Under the pieces are notes generated by a model. The model saw only the letters and a list, made by a program, of their open reading frames with translations. It searched no databases and was not told the origin of the DNA. 31,123 nt of DNA from Parvularia atlantis. Its lineage: Eukaryota; Opisthokonta; Rotosphaerida. The stretch lies in contig CALSCO010000368.1 in the NCBI GenBank assembly GCA_943704415.1, positions 1 through 31,123 of the forward strand. Direction: 5' to 3'. This document shows, piece by piece, positions 1 to 9,943 of this stretch; position 1 is the stretch's first letter, and the number at the start of each line of letters is the position of its first letter. The position numbers were made by a program, and so were the translations under genes.

Positions 1-10
1 GGGGGGGGGG
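1..10. repeat. G10 run at the window start
   Basis: Ten G residues begin the window, followed by ordinary sequence. With the C10 run at the other end (31114-31123), this suggests the contig was broken at homopolymer tracts. The runs may be genomic or a sequencing artefact. Confidence 0.7.
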
Positions 11-2186
11 CCGCGGTGGGCTGCCAGCACGCCGGCCGCACTTGGCCACTGCAAACATGAGCGCGTTCCAGCCGCGGCGGTCGGTGCAGCTCACGTTGAT
101 CAGGCCCTCTTTGATCTTCTGCCGCACCAGCTCCAGGTCGCCGTCCTGCGCATCGTGTTGACCAGGACATCCGGGCGGCACGCACGCGCGCACCATCACG
201 TTCTGCAAGAACTCCTCGCCCAGAACCGTCGGCACAAAGTGGCGCTTCTCGGCGTTCATGGCCACCTCGGACATGGACCGCTGGATGGGCGCCTGGTGGA
301 CGTCGCTGTGCGTCGTGTGTGCGCGTGAGAGGCGGCCGCGCGTGCACATGGCGTTGCACACCGTTTCCTCCGCATGGCTGCCTTGGCCGTTACCGGCGCC
401 GTCGTGGTCGTGGGCGAGACGGCCAGCGTCCGCTCTGCCACGGCCTCCTTCTGCTTGACTTTCTTCACCTTGATGTCGACCGGCTTAGAAGCACTCTCTG
501 CCGCACGCACGCGCCATGTGAGCCGCATGAGCGGACGTAGGCGCACGCACCGCCGCCGGAAGTCTCGAGGGTCGGCAGCCGCGGCTTGCTTTTCTTGCTT
601 GTGCCCGTGCGCGACGAGGCGGGCGAAAGCGCGGTCGGCGTGGACGCGGGCGAGACGGTTGTGTCGGACGTGTTCTAAGCGGTCGGCGCGGCGGTGCGTC
701 AGCGGCAGCGAGGCGGCGAGGCGGCGGCGTACGTCGTTCGCAGGCTCCGGCAGTGGCGGCGCGGTCGACACGGTCGGCGTCTCGGCCTCGATGAGCGAGA
801 GCGAGTTGAGCGTGTCGTCGATGTCGGGCGCCTCGGCCTGGCGCACGCTGAGCGCCACGAAGCACGGCCAGGGGCGCGCGTGCACGTACCGGACTGGACG
901 GCGTCACCTGCACGTCGATGGGGGTGGGTGCGAGCGACGGCGACGACTCGAGCGTGCTGCGCGCGTGCGCAGCCGCTCAGATACGCGAAGGCACACGAGG
1001 CCTACGCACGCCAGCGGTCCGCTCAGGCCGTCAAAGATCTTGTCAAAGTCCTGGATCAGGTGCACCAGCAGCGTCTTGGCGAGCGGCGCGTCCTTGGCCT
1101 GAGCGCGATCAGCGGCGTGGGGCGGGCGGTCGCGAGCGCGGGTGGGGCGCAGAGGGAGGGGGGCACGGCACCTCCTCGGTCAGGCTGAGGTTGGCGCGGA
1201 GGATGTTGGGAACGATCACGACGCTGAGGTTGACCGCGTCCATCTTGTTCTTGTCGCTCTTGGCCGCGACGGTGCGCAGGCACGAGACCTGTGTGCGTGC
1301 GTGGGCCGGGGGGGCCCGTGCGCAGCTGCACGTGCGGACGGCGGCGCACGATGTAGTAGAGCGTGTTAAAGTTGATCTCGGGCAGCTGCTCGATGATCTT
1401 GCGGATCCTCCTGAGGCGCTCGGGCACGTCGCCGATGCCCGCGGCGGAGATGAACATGTCGTAGTACTGCGCGCGCGCCGGTGTGGGACGACAAGATGAG
1501 ACGCGCGTTGGACGCACCTCGTAGGTGAGCAGCGGTTCGGGCAGCTCGCGCAGGTACATCTTGAGCAGGGCCGGGGCGACGTGGGGCGTGCGCACGACCG
1601 CGTCCAGATTGGGGTCCTCACCGCGGTCGTACACGGCGCGGATGCTGCGCAGCTCGACCTGCGACGCGGGCACGCGGAACACGCCCTCGACCTCGAGGCC
1701 GCGCTTAAGCAGGCATTGCACGCAGCGGAAGACCACGAGCGGCACGCCGTTGACGAGGCGGCTGGAGTCCGTGGGCAGGTTGCTGCCAAAGACGCTGCGT
1801 GTGCGGCGCGTGTGGCGCGACGCGTGCGGCGCGTGAGCGAGGCGTGCGAGAGAGCGAAGGGCCACGCACGGCGGCGGGCTGACGGGCGAGAGCGCTTCGA
1901 CGGCGAGCGAGACCGGGCGGCCCGTAGGCGTGCCGGCGGCGGACGAGGCGGCGCTGCCGCTGGGCGAGCGGTCGGCAGATTTCTGCGCCGAGAGCAGGGA
2001 GATGAACGCGGTCGTGTTGGAGTTGCGGCGCGGGCGCGTGATGATCATGTCGACGACGGCGCTCAGCCGGTTGGTCTTCTTGACTGGCTGCGGCGGCTGC
2101 GGCTGCAGCAGCACGGGCGGCGGCGACGTCCCGCGCCCGTCGGCGCTCGTGCGCGGCGAGAGCGGCGCAGGCGGCGGTGAGCTCAT
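1..2186 (-). CDS. RhoGAP-domain protein with C-terminal ankyrin segment (3' end missing)
   Basis: Predicted GTPase-activating protein for Rho-family GTPases, cytosolic or cortical. Exons in order: 2186-1870, 1794-1518, 1466-1350, 1288-1172, 1098-1010, 956-890, 837-733, 674-551, 497-362, 305-194, 145-edge; about 535 residues visible. Residues 1-105 are Ser/Pro-rich. The RhoGAP domain spans about 107-300. It contains the arginine-finger motif EGVFRVPAS (Arg near 146), RELPEPLLTYE, and the conserved NKMDAVNLSVVIVPNIL. A Ser/Thr/Pro linker and a Lys-rich stretch (DIKVKKVKQKE) follow. The last exon reads DGDLELVRQKI...DRRGWNALMFAV, which looks like the start of an ankyrin repeat. The ATG at 2186 is the first in the open frame. 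The frame changes at exons 7, 8 and 9 are resolved only by introns with CTGAC-like branch sites. The gene is divergent from the Tps3/Tsl1-like gene. The RhoGAP call is firm; the ankyrin call rests on one partial repeat. Confidence 0.82.
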
Positions 2187-2518
2187 GAGAGAGAACTCGA
2201 GACGCGTTTCACCGCCGCAATTAGATCAGGCCGTGCTTCGGTGGCGGCGGCGGAGGGGGCGCGGTGCGCTGCGACGCTGCCGTGGCGGTGAGCGACACCG
2301 CGGCTGCAAGCAAGCAAGCCCGAGAGATGCAGGTGCGGTAACGCACAACACTGCCAGCGCGGTCGCAAGTCCCGCGCAAACCGTGCCCCTCGAGCCCAAG
2401 AGAACAGTGACAGTACGCGCTTTTCCGGGCGACTTCCGGACCGGACAACTTCCGCCACAGTGCGCGCGCAGACAGTGCGCGGCCCGGGCTTGCGCACGCG
2501 CCAGTTGTGCTCGCTCAT
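2187..2518. promoter_or_regulatory. Divergent promoter region between RhoGAP and Tps3/Tsl1-like genes
   Basis: These 332 bp lie between two divergent start codons and carry no coding frame I can support. Their right half is less GC-biased. It holds ACTTCCGG (2432-2439), an ETS/GABP-like core, and a second ACAACTTCCG (2445-2454). The same 10-mer occurs in the other large divergent promoter (18121-18130). No TATA box is evident. The role as a shared promoter is inferred from gene orientation. Confidence 0.5.
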
Positions 2519-5500
2519 ATGGTGTGCCCCGCGCCAGCCCCGGCCGCCGCCGCCAGGATGTCGGCCGCGCCGTCTGGCCGCCTGTGCCCTGGGTGCGGGC
2601 GAGCGGCGGCCGCGCAGACGCGTTCTCTGACGGCGCGCACAGCCGTGTGATCGTCGCCGCGCACTACCTGCCCAAGGCTGTCAAGCTCACCAGCGCCGAC
2701 GCGACGACGTCCGATGACGACACCGCGGCGCAGGCGCCCGAGCCCGCGATTGACTCGCTTACGTGGACGGTCGAGCCGTCCGAGAATGGCAACGTCGGCC
2801 TGTTCAACGCGATGGACTCGGTGCGGCACCTCGTCGACGTGGTCTACGTTGGGCAGCCGGGCGCGGCCGTGCCCGAGGCGCTGCGGCCCGAGATCTCGCA
2901 GACGTGCGTGCGGGCGCGTGCCCGGTGTCGGGCCGCGGCTGACGTGTGCGGCGCGCGCGGGCAGGTTGCGCAAGGAGCACGGCTGCGTGCCTGTGTTTGT
3001 GCCCGAGGTCGAGTTCCAGGGCCACTACGTCAACTTCTGCAAGCAGACGCTCTGGCCGCTGTTCCACTACTGCCTGCCCGACTACATCAAGGAGCGGTGC
3101 GTACGTGCGTTAACGCGTGTTTGCGCGCCTGAGACCCGCGGTGCAGGATGGAGGGCCCGGCGTGGAAGCACTACGTGCAGGTCAACAAGCGCGTGGCCGA
3201 CGTTATCGCGGAGGAGTACCGCCCCAACGATATCAGTGCGGGCGGCCCGTATGCGCGCGCGCGCCGCAACTGATGTGCGCGCGCGCGCCAGTCTGGGTGC
3301 ACGACTACCACCTGATGCTCGTACCGCAGCTGCTGCGGCAGAAGCTGCCGCACGCGATGATCGGCTTCTTCCTGCACATCCCCTTCCCGAGCTCGGAGCT
3401 GTTCCGGTGCCTGCACGGTGCGGCGTGACGCGCGCCGTGTGCACGGCAGAGCTGATGCCACGGCCGAGCAGTGCGCAAGGAGGTGCTCGAGGGCATTCTT
3501 GGGTCCGATCTCGTCGGCTTCCAGGCATGCGCGCGAGGACGCGAGGGCGAGGGCGATTGGGCTGATGCGGGCGGCACCGCGCAGACGTACTCGTTCGCGC
3601 GACACTTTGTGCAGACGTGCTCGCGCCTGCTCGGCCACGAGACGACGCCGTCGTCGGTGCACTTGCCAAACAGCGTCGTGTCGGTGGGCACGTTCCCGAT
3701 CGGTGCGCGGCCGTGCGAGTGCGCCGGGCAGTTGGAAGGCCTGACTGGCACATGCGCAGGCATCGACTTTGACGCGCTGATGCAGAAGCGGTGCGCGCGC
3801 CGCAGTGCGGTGCTGCGGCGGCAGGCTGACGGCTGGCCGCGTGCGCGTGCAGCAAGAGCGACGAGGTCAAGAGCTTCCTGAGCATGATGCGCGAGAAGTA
3901 CGCCGGCAAAAAGGTCCTGCTCGGCCGCGACAAGCTCGACTACATCAAGGGCGTGCCGCATAAGCTTGTGGCGTTCGAGCTGTTCCTCAAGACGTACCCC
4001 GAGTGGCGCGGCAAGGTGCGGGCGCCGGTGTGCGCGGGGCGGCCGTGCTGAAACAGCGCGCGGGCGTGCGGCGCAGGTCACGCTGCTGCAGGTGGCCACG
4101 GTGACGCACGAGAACAAGAGCCTCGAGTCGCATGTGAACGACCTGGTCAACCGCATCAACAGCAAGTACGGCTCGCTGGAATATACGCCCGTGGTGTACC
4201 TGCACCAGGTGCGGGCCGCTGTGGCGCACACGCGCGGCATTGTAACGGCGCTGCGCAGAACATCCCGACGAGCCACTACATCGCGCTGCTGACGCTCGCC
4301 GACGCGTGCATCATCACCTCGCTGCGCGACGGCATGAATTTGACCTCGCACGAGTACGTCGGGTGCCAGAAGGTGCGGCGGCTTGCGCGACGGGCTCGTG
4401 CGACGGGCTCATGCACGCTGACGAGGGCCCGCGCAGGACAACCACAGCCCGCTCATCCTGAGCGAGTTTGCGGGCACGTACGGCTCATTTGCGGGCGCGA
4501 TCCGGATCAACCCGTGGGACTACAAGGCACGCGCGCGTGCGCGTCACCGGCTGTGCTGACGACGCGGGCGCCGCAGGAAGTCAGCCAGAGCATCCACGAG
4601 GCGCTATCAATGCCGGCCGAGGAGAAGACGCTGAAGCACGCTGTGCGGGTCGCGCGGCATGGGCATGCCTCTGGGGCGCGGCTCACGTGAGGCCACAGGA
4701 GCTGCTCAGCTACATTTCAACCAACACGGCGCAGTTCTGGGCCACAAGCTTCCTGGACGAGATCCAAAAGTCGACGCAGCCGTCCGGCCGGCGCCCGTCC
4801 GATAGCGTGCGCGGTGGAGGCGCAGGCGGGCGGGCGCTGCGCTGACGCAGGCGGTGCGTGCGCAGATGCTGCCGCACGCGGACCTGCTGGCGATCGTGCG
4901 CGACTACCACGACTCGCAGCGGCGCCTGCTGCTGTTTGGCTACGAGGGTGGGCGGGGCTGGCACTCGGTGCGCGGCCGATGCGGACTGACCGCGCCCGCG
5001 CCCAGGCGTCCTGTCCGAGTTTGGCCGCTCGCTAGACCTCGACAGCGGCGGGCCGACGGAGCAGCTGCATGCGGTGCTGCGCCAACTCTGCGCCGACCCG
5101 TGCAACCTGCGCGTGGCGACGATCTCGGCGCGCTCGCGACAGTCGATGGAAAGGTGGCGCATGGCCTGCGTGCGCCCGCGCCTGCGCCGCTGACTGTCCG
5201 GCCAGCTGGTTTGCCAAGACGGACGAGCTGGTGATCGGGGCCGAGAGCGGCTGCTTCCTGCGGTGCGCAGGCCGTGTGACGCGCCGCGACGTGACGCTCG
5301 CCGGTGCAGGACGGACGGCGACGAGTGGGTCAACCTCGTGCCCGGCGTGGACTTTTCGTGGAAGGACAAGGTGATGGAGGTGTTCGAGTACTACACGGAG
5401 CGGACGGAGGGCACGTGGGCGACGCGCGCGCTTGCGCGGTGCGCTGACGTTGTGCGCGCAGGCTCAGTCATCGAGAAGAAGGAGATGTCGATCACGTGGC

Positions 5501-6667
5501 ACTACCGCGGCACGGATCAGCGGTTTGGGTGCGTGCGGCGCTGCTGAGGAGGGGCGCGTCGTGACGGCGGTGCGCAGCGAGTGGCAGGCGAAGGAGTGCC
5601 ACGCGCACCTGGAGAGCGTCATCGGCACGCACTACCCCGTCCACATCACGCTCGGGCGCCGGAGCATCGAGGTGGGCGGCCGGCGGCGCACGTCCGGTGC
5701 GGCGGTGCACTCATCGCGCGCGCAAGGTCATCCCGTGGCAGGTCAACAAGGGCGCGGCGATCAAGACGCTGCTGTCGCACATGGGGTTGGTGGCGGCGCC
5801 GCCAACGGCGTCGCTTGCGCGGCGGCCGTCGGCGTCGTCGTTCAGCGTCGGGCACGTGGCCGCGTCGCCGTCGATCGCCGCACTGAGCACGAGGTGCGCG
5901 GTTGTGCGTCGCACGTGAGGCTGCGTGTGTGCTCACGCGCACGGGGACAAGCCCGTCGTTGTCGGGCGGCTTTGTGCCGCCACCACTGTCGTCGTCGCCG
6001 TCGCGCGGCAGCATGATGATGGAGCGGCCGCCGCCCGTGCTCGCGCCCGCACCCGCACCCGACTTTATCCTGTGCATCGGCGCGGACCGGTGCGTGTCAC
6101 TGCACGTGAGCGCGCGGCTGATGTATAGGTGCGCGCGCGCAACAGGACCGATGAGGCAATGTACGAGCTCGTGCACGGCGTCCAGTTCCCGCAGTGCGTT
6201 ATCGGGCTGCTGTGGCGAAAGCGAGTGAGTGACGCGTGCGGCGGCCGCAGGGTCAACGACAGCGTGGGCATCATCAAGCACATGTGCTGCATCACGCGCC
6301 GGCCCTCGGGCGCGTCGTCGTTCCTGCACGTACGCTGCGTGCCGCTCGGGGCCGGCGTGCTCGCTGACCGCGACGCGCGCGTAGTCAACACAAGAGGTCA
6401 TGCTGCTCCTGACCGCGCTAGCGCTGTTGCCCGAGACGCGCTCGGCCGAGGAAGCGCTGACGCGGGCGGTGCGTGGCAGTGGGTTGTGCGCGCTGGCCCG
6501 GTGCTGACGGCGTGTGCGTGCGCGCGCGCCAGTCGGCCATGATCATGAGTGGGACTACCCCCAGGGTCGTGCGCAAGATGAGCGACCGCGGGCTGGCGAT
6601 GGACCGGCGTGGCCAGCTGCCGCCGGGCGTGCTTGAGCGCCCGGCGGACGACAGCGTGGGCGAGTGA
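2519..6667 (+). CDS. Tps2/Tps3/Tsl1-type trehalose-phosphate synthase-phosphatase fusion, probable pseudoenzyme
   Basis: A cytosolic protein of the trehalose synthase complex, 924 residues in 26 exons: 2519-2592, 2643-2903, 2965-3096, 3147-3235, 3292-3417, 3472-3524, 3585-3702, 3760-3790, 3853-4015, 4077-4208, 4259-4372, 4437-4526, 4577-4642, 4699-4806, 4851-4947, 5006-5153, 5206-5262, 5310-5410, 5462-5528, 5578-5671, 5726-5893, 5952-6089, 6146-6193, 6251-6329, 6385-6468, 6531-6667. The GT20 domain (about 25-500) has [23 protein letters not shown] and [18 protein letters not shown] in place of DRLDY is the fungal Tps2/Tsl1 signature. In the phosphatase half (about 540-850) motif I (DYDGT) is GYEGVL, so both Asp are lost. 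ISARSR, QVNKG and GADRTDE remain recognisable. I infer no phosphatase activity and a regulatory role like yeast Tsl1/Tps3. Three introns are GC-AG (donors 3525, 4527, 5411). The ATG at 2558 is an alternative in-frame start. Confidence 0.88.
3525..3584 (+). other. GC-AG intron (Tps3/Tsl1-like, intron 6)
   Basis: The donor is CCAG|GCATGC, the branch-like site is GCTGATGC and the end is GCGCAG. Splicing gives [11 protein letters not shown], as in the family. Reading through would insert 20 residues at a conserved site without a stop, because the intron is 60 nt. No GT donor fits the frame. Confidence 0.75.
4527..4576 (+). other. GC-AG intron (Tps3/Tsl1-like, intron 12)
   Basis: The donor is AAG|GCACGC, a CTGAC site lies near the 3' end, and the acceptor is CCGCAG. 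The 50-nt length is not a multiple of three, so removal is needed to restore [16 protein letters not shown]. This makes it the clearest of the four GC donors. Confidence 0.85.
5411..5461 (+). other. GC-AG intron (Tps3/Tsl1-like, intron 18)
   Basis: The donor is AGG|GCACGT with a CTGAC branch site and a GCGCAG acceptor, 51 nt in frame. The nearby GT at 5415 would break the frame of the next exon ([12 protein letters not shown]), so the GC donor is preferred. Confidence 0.65.
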
Positions 6668-6720
6668 TCGGGCTTTTTTATAGCATGTGCATTCTTGTCC
6701 AGGCATCGAACATGTGCAAT
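6668..6720. other. Convergent 3' intergenic region between Tps3/Tsl1-like and WAPL genes
   Basis: Only 53 bp separate the two stop codons, and the sequence is markedly AT-richer than its surroundings. It holds a T6 run followed by ATAG (which reads CTATAAAAAA on the minus strand). It also has two direct copies of CATGTGCA (6684-6691 and 6711-6718). Both transcripts presumably end here. No AATAAA is present. Confidence 0.4.
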
Positions 6721-8974
6721 TTAGCTGGCGGCGTCGGCTTGCATCTTGCGCAGGCGGCCATACAGGTAGGCGATGACCTCGTCGAACGCGCGATGGTCGG
6801 TGAGCACGCCGAGCTGCGTCGGGTGTGAGTCGGTCAGCGGCGCGTAGACGGGAGCGGGCGCACTGATCGGTGGATCTGCAGGAACTGCATAAGCACGGCA
6901 ACAAGGGCTGCGCGGTTTGTGCTGATAGTAAGAACGTCGCGCGTGCTCGAGCGCGCACCTTCGATCGCCTCGGGCCCGCCGCCGAGCGCGTGCACGATAC
7001 GGTCCTCGTTGGCGCGGTTGTGGATGCACAGGAAGCCGAGCAGCAACGCACTGTAGGCCGCGCGTGCGTTGATCTCGGCTTGCTGGCGTCCAGAGCGTTG
7101 AGCACAAGCCAGGCGCATGTGTGTGTGCGCGCACTTTGTCGGCGTCGTCTACGGCGGGCGCGTGCAGCACCTTGAACTCGTCGACAACCTGGGCCAGTGA
7201 GGCGTCTGTGCGATGCGGTTCAGTACTGCCGCGCGCGCTGCCATCACGCTCACGCTCACCGGTCGCGCAGAGGGCGGCGCGGTTGTGCGTGTCGCGCTCG
7301 ACCAGGTTGACGAGTAGGCCGACGCCGAGCGAGTACCAGTCAAACTGCAGCTCGGGTGGCACGCCGCGCTCGCTCATGCGGAAGACGGTGTCGCGCACTG
7401 GCGGCGGGCACGGGGTTTTGGCAAGCGGCCCGCAAGAAGGCGCAGGGACGCACGGGTGTCGAGCGCGCCGGCGTGGGCGCCGATGACCGCGCAGGCGTTG
7501 TCGTTGCCGTTGGTGAGGTTGACGAGCAGGCGCACGAGGCCGTGGACGGCACGCACGTCGCTGGCATGGTCGGCCACAAAGGCCACGAGCCGCCCGACGA
7601 GCGTGGGTGTCGCCGTGACCGCGTCCTGGTTGGGCGCGCACAGTAGAGTGCTGTACTCAAGCACTTTCATGCACAGCAGCATGGTCTGCCGCACGGGCGT
7701 CACCCTTGCGACGCCCAGAGCCGGTCGCGGCGCGCACGTACGGGCAGCTCGGCCGGGTCATGCCGCACAAGCACGTCGACGAGCTCGTCGATCACGAGCT
7801 GCAGCAGACCACTGGCTGCCATCTGCGCGCGCGGTCAGACGACGCAGACACTGACGGTGCGCACGCGCGCGGGCCTCGTGCTGCACGTGCGTGCGGTCGT
7901 CCTCCACCGGGGCGGCGGCCACGGCCAGCGTCTGCAGCGTGAGCCGGAAGGTCGTGCGTTCGTTAAGCGTGCTGCACACGCGCCCGCACGCTGCCTGGTC
8001 GCACACGGGTGACCGGTCAGGCGCACACACATGGCACTGCGCACCTTGAACGCAGCCGAGGCGCCGCGCGATGCGTCGGCCCACGTCGTCCTGGCGAAGC
8101 GCCCCAAGAAGCTGAGCAGGTGCGGCTGTCGCCCGAGCGCTTCGCGCCCGCGTTGGTCGTCGAGCGCGCACGCGTGCAGCAGCAGGCCGAGCCCGAGCGT
8201 GATCGTCTGCGTGTGCGCACGCGTGCGTGTGTTGGCGCGCGGTCGCGTCCCTTGCGCAGCCGCACCACGTCGCGGTCGTGGTGCAGCGCGGCGTAGATGC
8301 GCTCGAGCATGCGATGCGCCAGCAGCTGCGGCACAAAGCTCGCCGAGGCCGCGACCTTGCCGAGCACGTCGCCGAGGCTGGCGCCCGTCCGTCTGTGAGA
8401 ACGCGTGGTGCGCACGACACGGGGGCTGCGCACGTGCTCTGGCGCACGGCCGCGTCGGCGCCGGCGTGCAGGCCGTCCAGGACGTACTCCATCTCCTCCT
8501 GGAAGCGCGCGCTGAGACCGCTGCTGCTGCGCTCGAGCGTCGGCGGCGCGTCTCCGTCGCCCGCGTCGTCGCCCGCCGGCTGCGGGCGCGCGCGCTTGCC
8601 GTACGTGCGCACGGGCGCCGATACGCGCGCGACCGGCGCCGACGGTGGCGCCATCGGCGGCTGCGCGCTGGCGCGGATCTGTGTCAAACTTGAACGCATC
8701 TGATACGACCGGGCGCGCCGCACCGCTGCCGCCGCGCCACCGGCGGCGACCGGGCCGGCGACCGCGGGGGCGAGCGCACGACGACCTCGACGCGGACGGC
8801 CCGCGGCGACGGCGGCGACGGCAAGCGGCGCCTCACCACCGGCGGCGGCGGCGGCGGCGGCGTGCTCGGCAGGGCCACGATCGGCCGCGCTCGCCCGAAC
8901 GTGCGCACGACCGCGGGCGACCGCTGCACATCGGCGGCCCACGCCGGCAGCCCCGGCTCCTCGTCCGACGACAT
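6721..8974 (-). CDS. WAPL: WAPL cohesin-release factor (wings apart-like)
   Basis: A nuclear factor that, with Pds5, opens the cohesin ring and unloads it from chromatin. Exons: 8974-8741, 8699-8434, 8392-8266, 8206-8045, 7994-7887, 7822-7742, 7685-7454, 7397-7260, 7205-7135, 7082-6864, 6813-6721; 576 residues. The family is recognised by order and motifs across the helical WAPL domain. These are FQEEMEYVLDGL (human DDIEYLLSGL), LVRLLVNLTNGNDNA (human IGVLLNLTNDNEW), YSLGVGLLVNLVE (human LGLGLLINLVE), AAYSALLLGFLC (human ASYTALLLGCLC) and a C-terminal FDEVIAYLYGRL. The N-terminus has VVRTFGRARP and later VRTYGKRARP, resembling the RTYG motif of plant WAPL. The first intron (8740-8700, 41 nt, GTGGCG donor) is the weakest join. 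If the first exon is not real, translation would start at the ATG at 8699. The fifth-exon donor at 7886 is a choice among close alternatives. Confidence 0.85.
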
Positions 8975-9035
8975 CCGCAGGAGCGAAGGCGCGAGGACAC
9001 AAACGTAGGGCTTTCGGCGCCTCCACCCCGTTGCG

Positions 9036-9108
9036 GAGGCCTTAGCTCCAACGGTAGAGCGTTCGACTCCAGATCGAACGGTTGAGGGTTCGAATCCCCC
9101 AGGCCTCA
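9036..9108 (+). tRNA. tRNA-Trp (anticodon CCA)
   Basis: A cloverleaf folds directly. The acceptor stem is GAGGCCT/AGGCCTC with discriminator A. The D stem is GCTC/GAGC. The anticodon stem is TTCGA/TCGAA, enclosing loop CTCCAGA with anticodon CCA at 9069-9071. The T arm is GAGGG-TTCGAAT-CCCCC, with one A-C mismatch (9085/9099). A perfect B box GGTTCGAATCC lies at 9087-9097. There is no intron, and the 3' CCA is not encoded, as expected for a nuclear gene. The 5' end is 61 bp from the WAPL start codon, facing away from it. Confidence 0.95.
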
Positions 9109-9285
9109 TCAATTATCTTTTTGCCTCTCCCCTGCTGGGGCGTTGTGTTGTCAACGCTGTCGACGTGCGGCTGAACGCCACTGGACGGCGGAAGAGCGCG
9201 CGAAGCAGGCAAACTTGAATGTTCCGCACCGCCTTTTTTGTCGCGATCTAGGCCTAGGCCTCATTGCACCCACTGGCACGCGCAC
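9109..9285. other. Intergenic region between tRNA-Trp and ATM 3' end
   Basis: These 177 bp hold no gene I can support. They contain a T6 run (about 9234-9239) and the palindrome CTAGGCCTAG (9248-9257). The palindrome runs into AGGCCTCAT, the same 9-mer as the tRNA 3' end (9101-9109). This may be a small tRNA-end duplication or chance. The ATM transcript presumably terminates here. Confidence 0.35.
9118..9122 (+). terminator. RNA polymerase III terminator of tRNA-Trp
   Basis: A TTTTT run begins 10 nt after the tRNA 3' end, the standard Pol III stop signal on the coding strand. Confidence 0.85.
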
Positions 9286-9906
9286 TCACAGCCACGGTCG
9301 CCACCCGCGGTACATGCGGCTGAGGTTGGCCGGGTCGGTTGCGATGCTGATGAGCTCGTTGACCTGGCCGGGCACGTTGAGCAGGTCGGGTCCGCCGCGG
9401 AGCTTCTCGCGCACGCGCAGGAGGGCGTGCGTGGCGCCGCCGCTAGCCCCGGCCCAGCGGTACATCGGGTCGTGCTTGAGCACCTCGAGGATGGTGAGGA
9501 TCGCGTCGATCTGCTCACGCAGAACCCGCAGCACCTCCTCACAGCACCGCCGGAAGATGCCCTCGACCCCGGTCACGCCCATCCCATCCACGATCTCGCG
9601 CGTGAGGCGGAACGGCACGCGCTCGGGCACGCTCAGCACCTTGCCCTGGTCAAACGCCACGCCCAGGTCGATCTGGATCGACTCGGCCGTGCGCGTGTCC
9701 AGCAGGATGTTTTGGCTGTGCCGATCGCCTAGGCCCATGATGTACCCAACCATGCTGTTGGCCGCCGTGCTGCGCACGTACGCGAGACGCCGCCGGAACC
9801 ACTCGCCCAGGTCGGTGCCCGCCCCAAATTTGTCCAGGAAGAAGCAGTGCATCACCGGCCGGAACCGCGCAAGGATGTCGCGGAAGGTGGCGATCGCGGG
9901 CGACTC

Positions 9907-9943
<37 letters not shown>

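Noticed and set aside
2519-6667. Bifunctional, active trehalose synthase-phosphatase
   Set aside because: The phosphatase nucleophile motif is GYEGVL, lacking both Asp, so an active phosphatase cannot be supported.
8700-9026. Ala/Arg-rich alternative start of WAPL in another frame, reaching into 9026
   Set aside because: Its composition is typical of an out-of-frame reading. The frame starting at 8974 carries an RTFGRARP motif and joins in phase after a 41-nt intron.
9248-9266. Second, degraded tRNA gene next to tRNA-Trp
   Set aside because: Only a 9-base match to the acceptor end and a short palindrome are present. No arms, A box or B box can be found.
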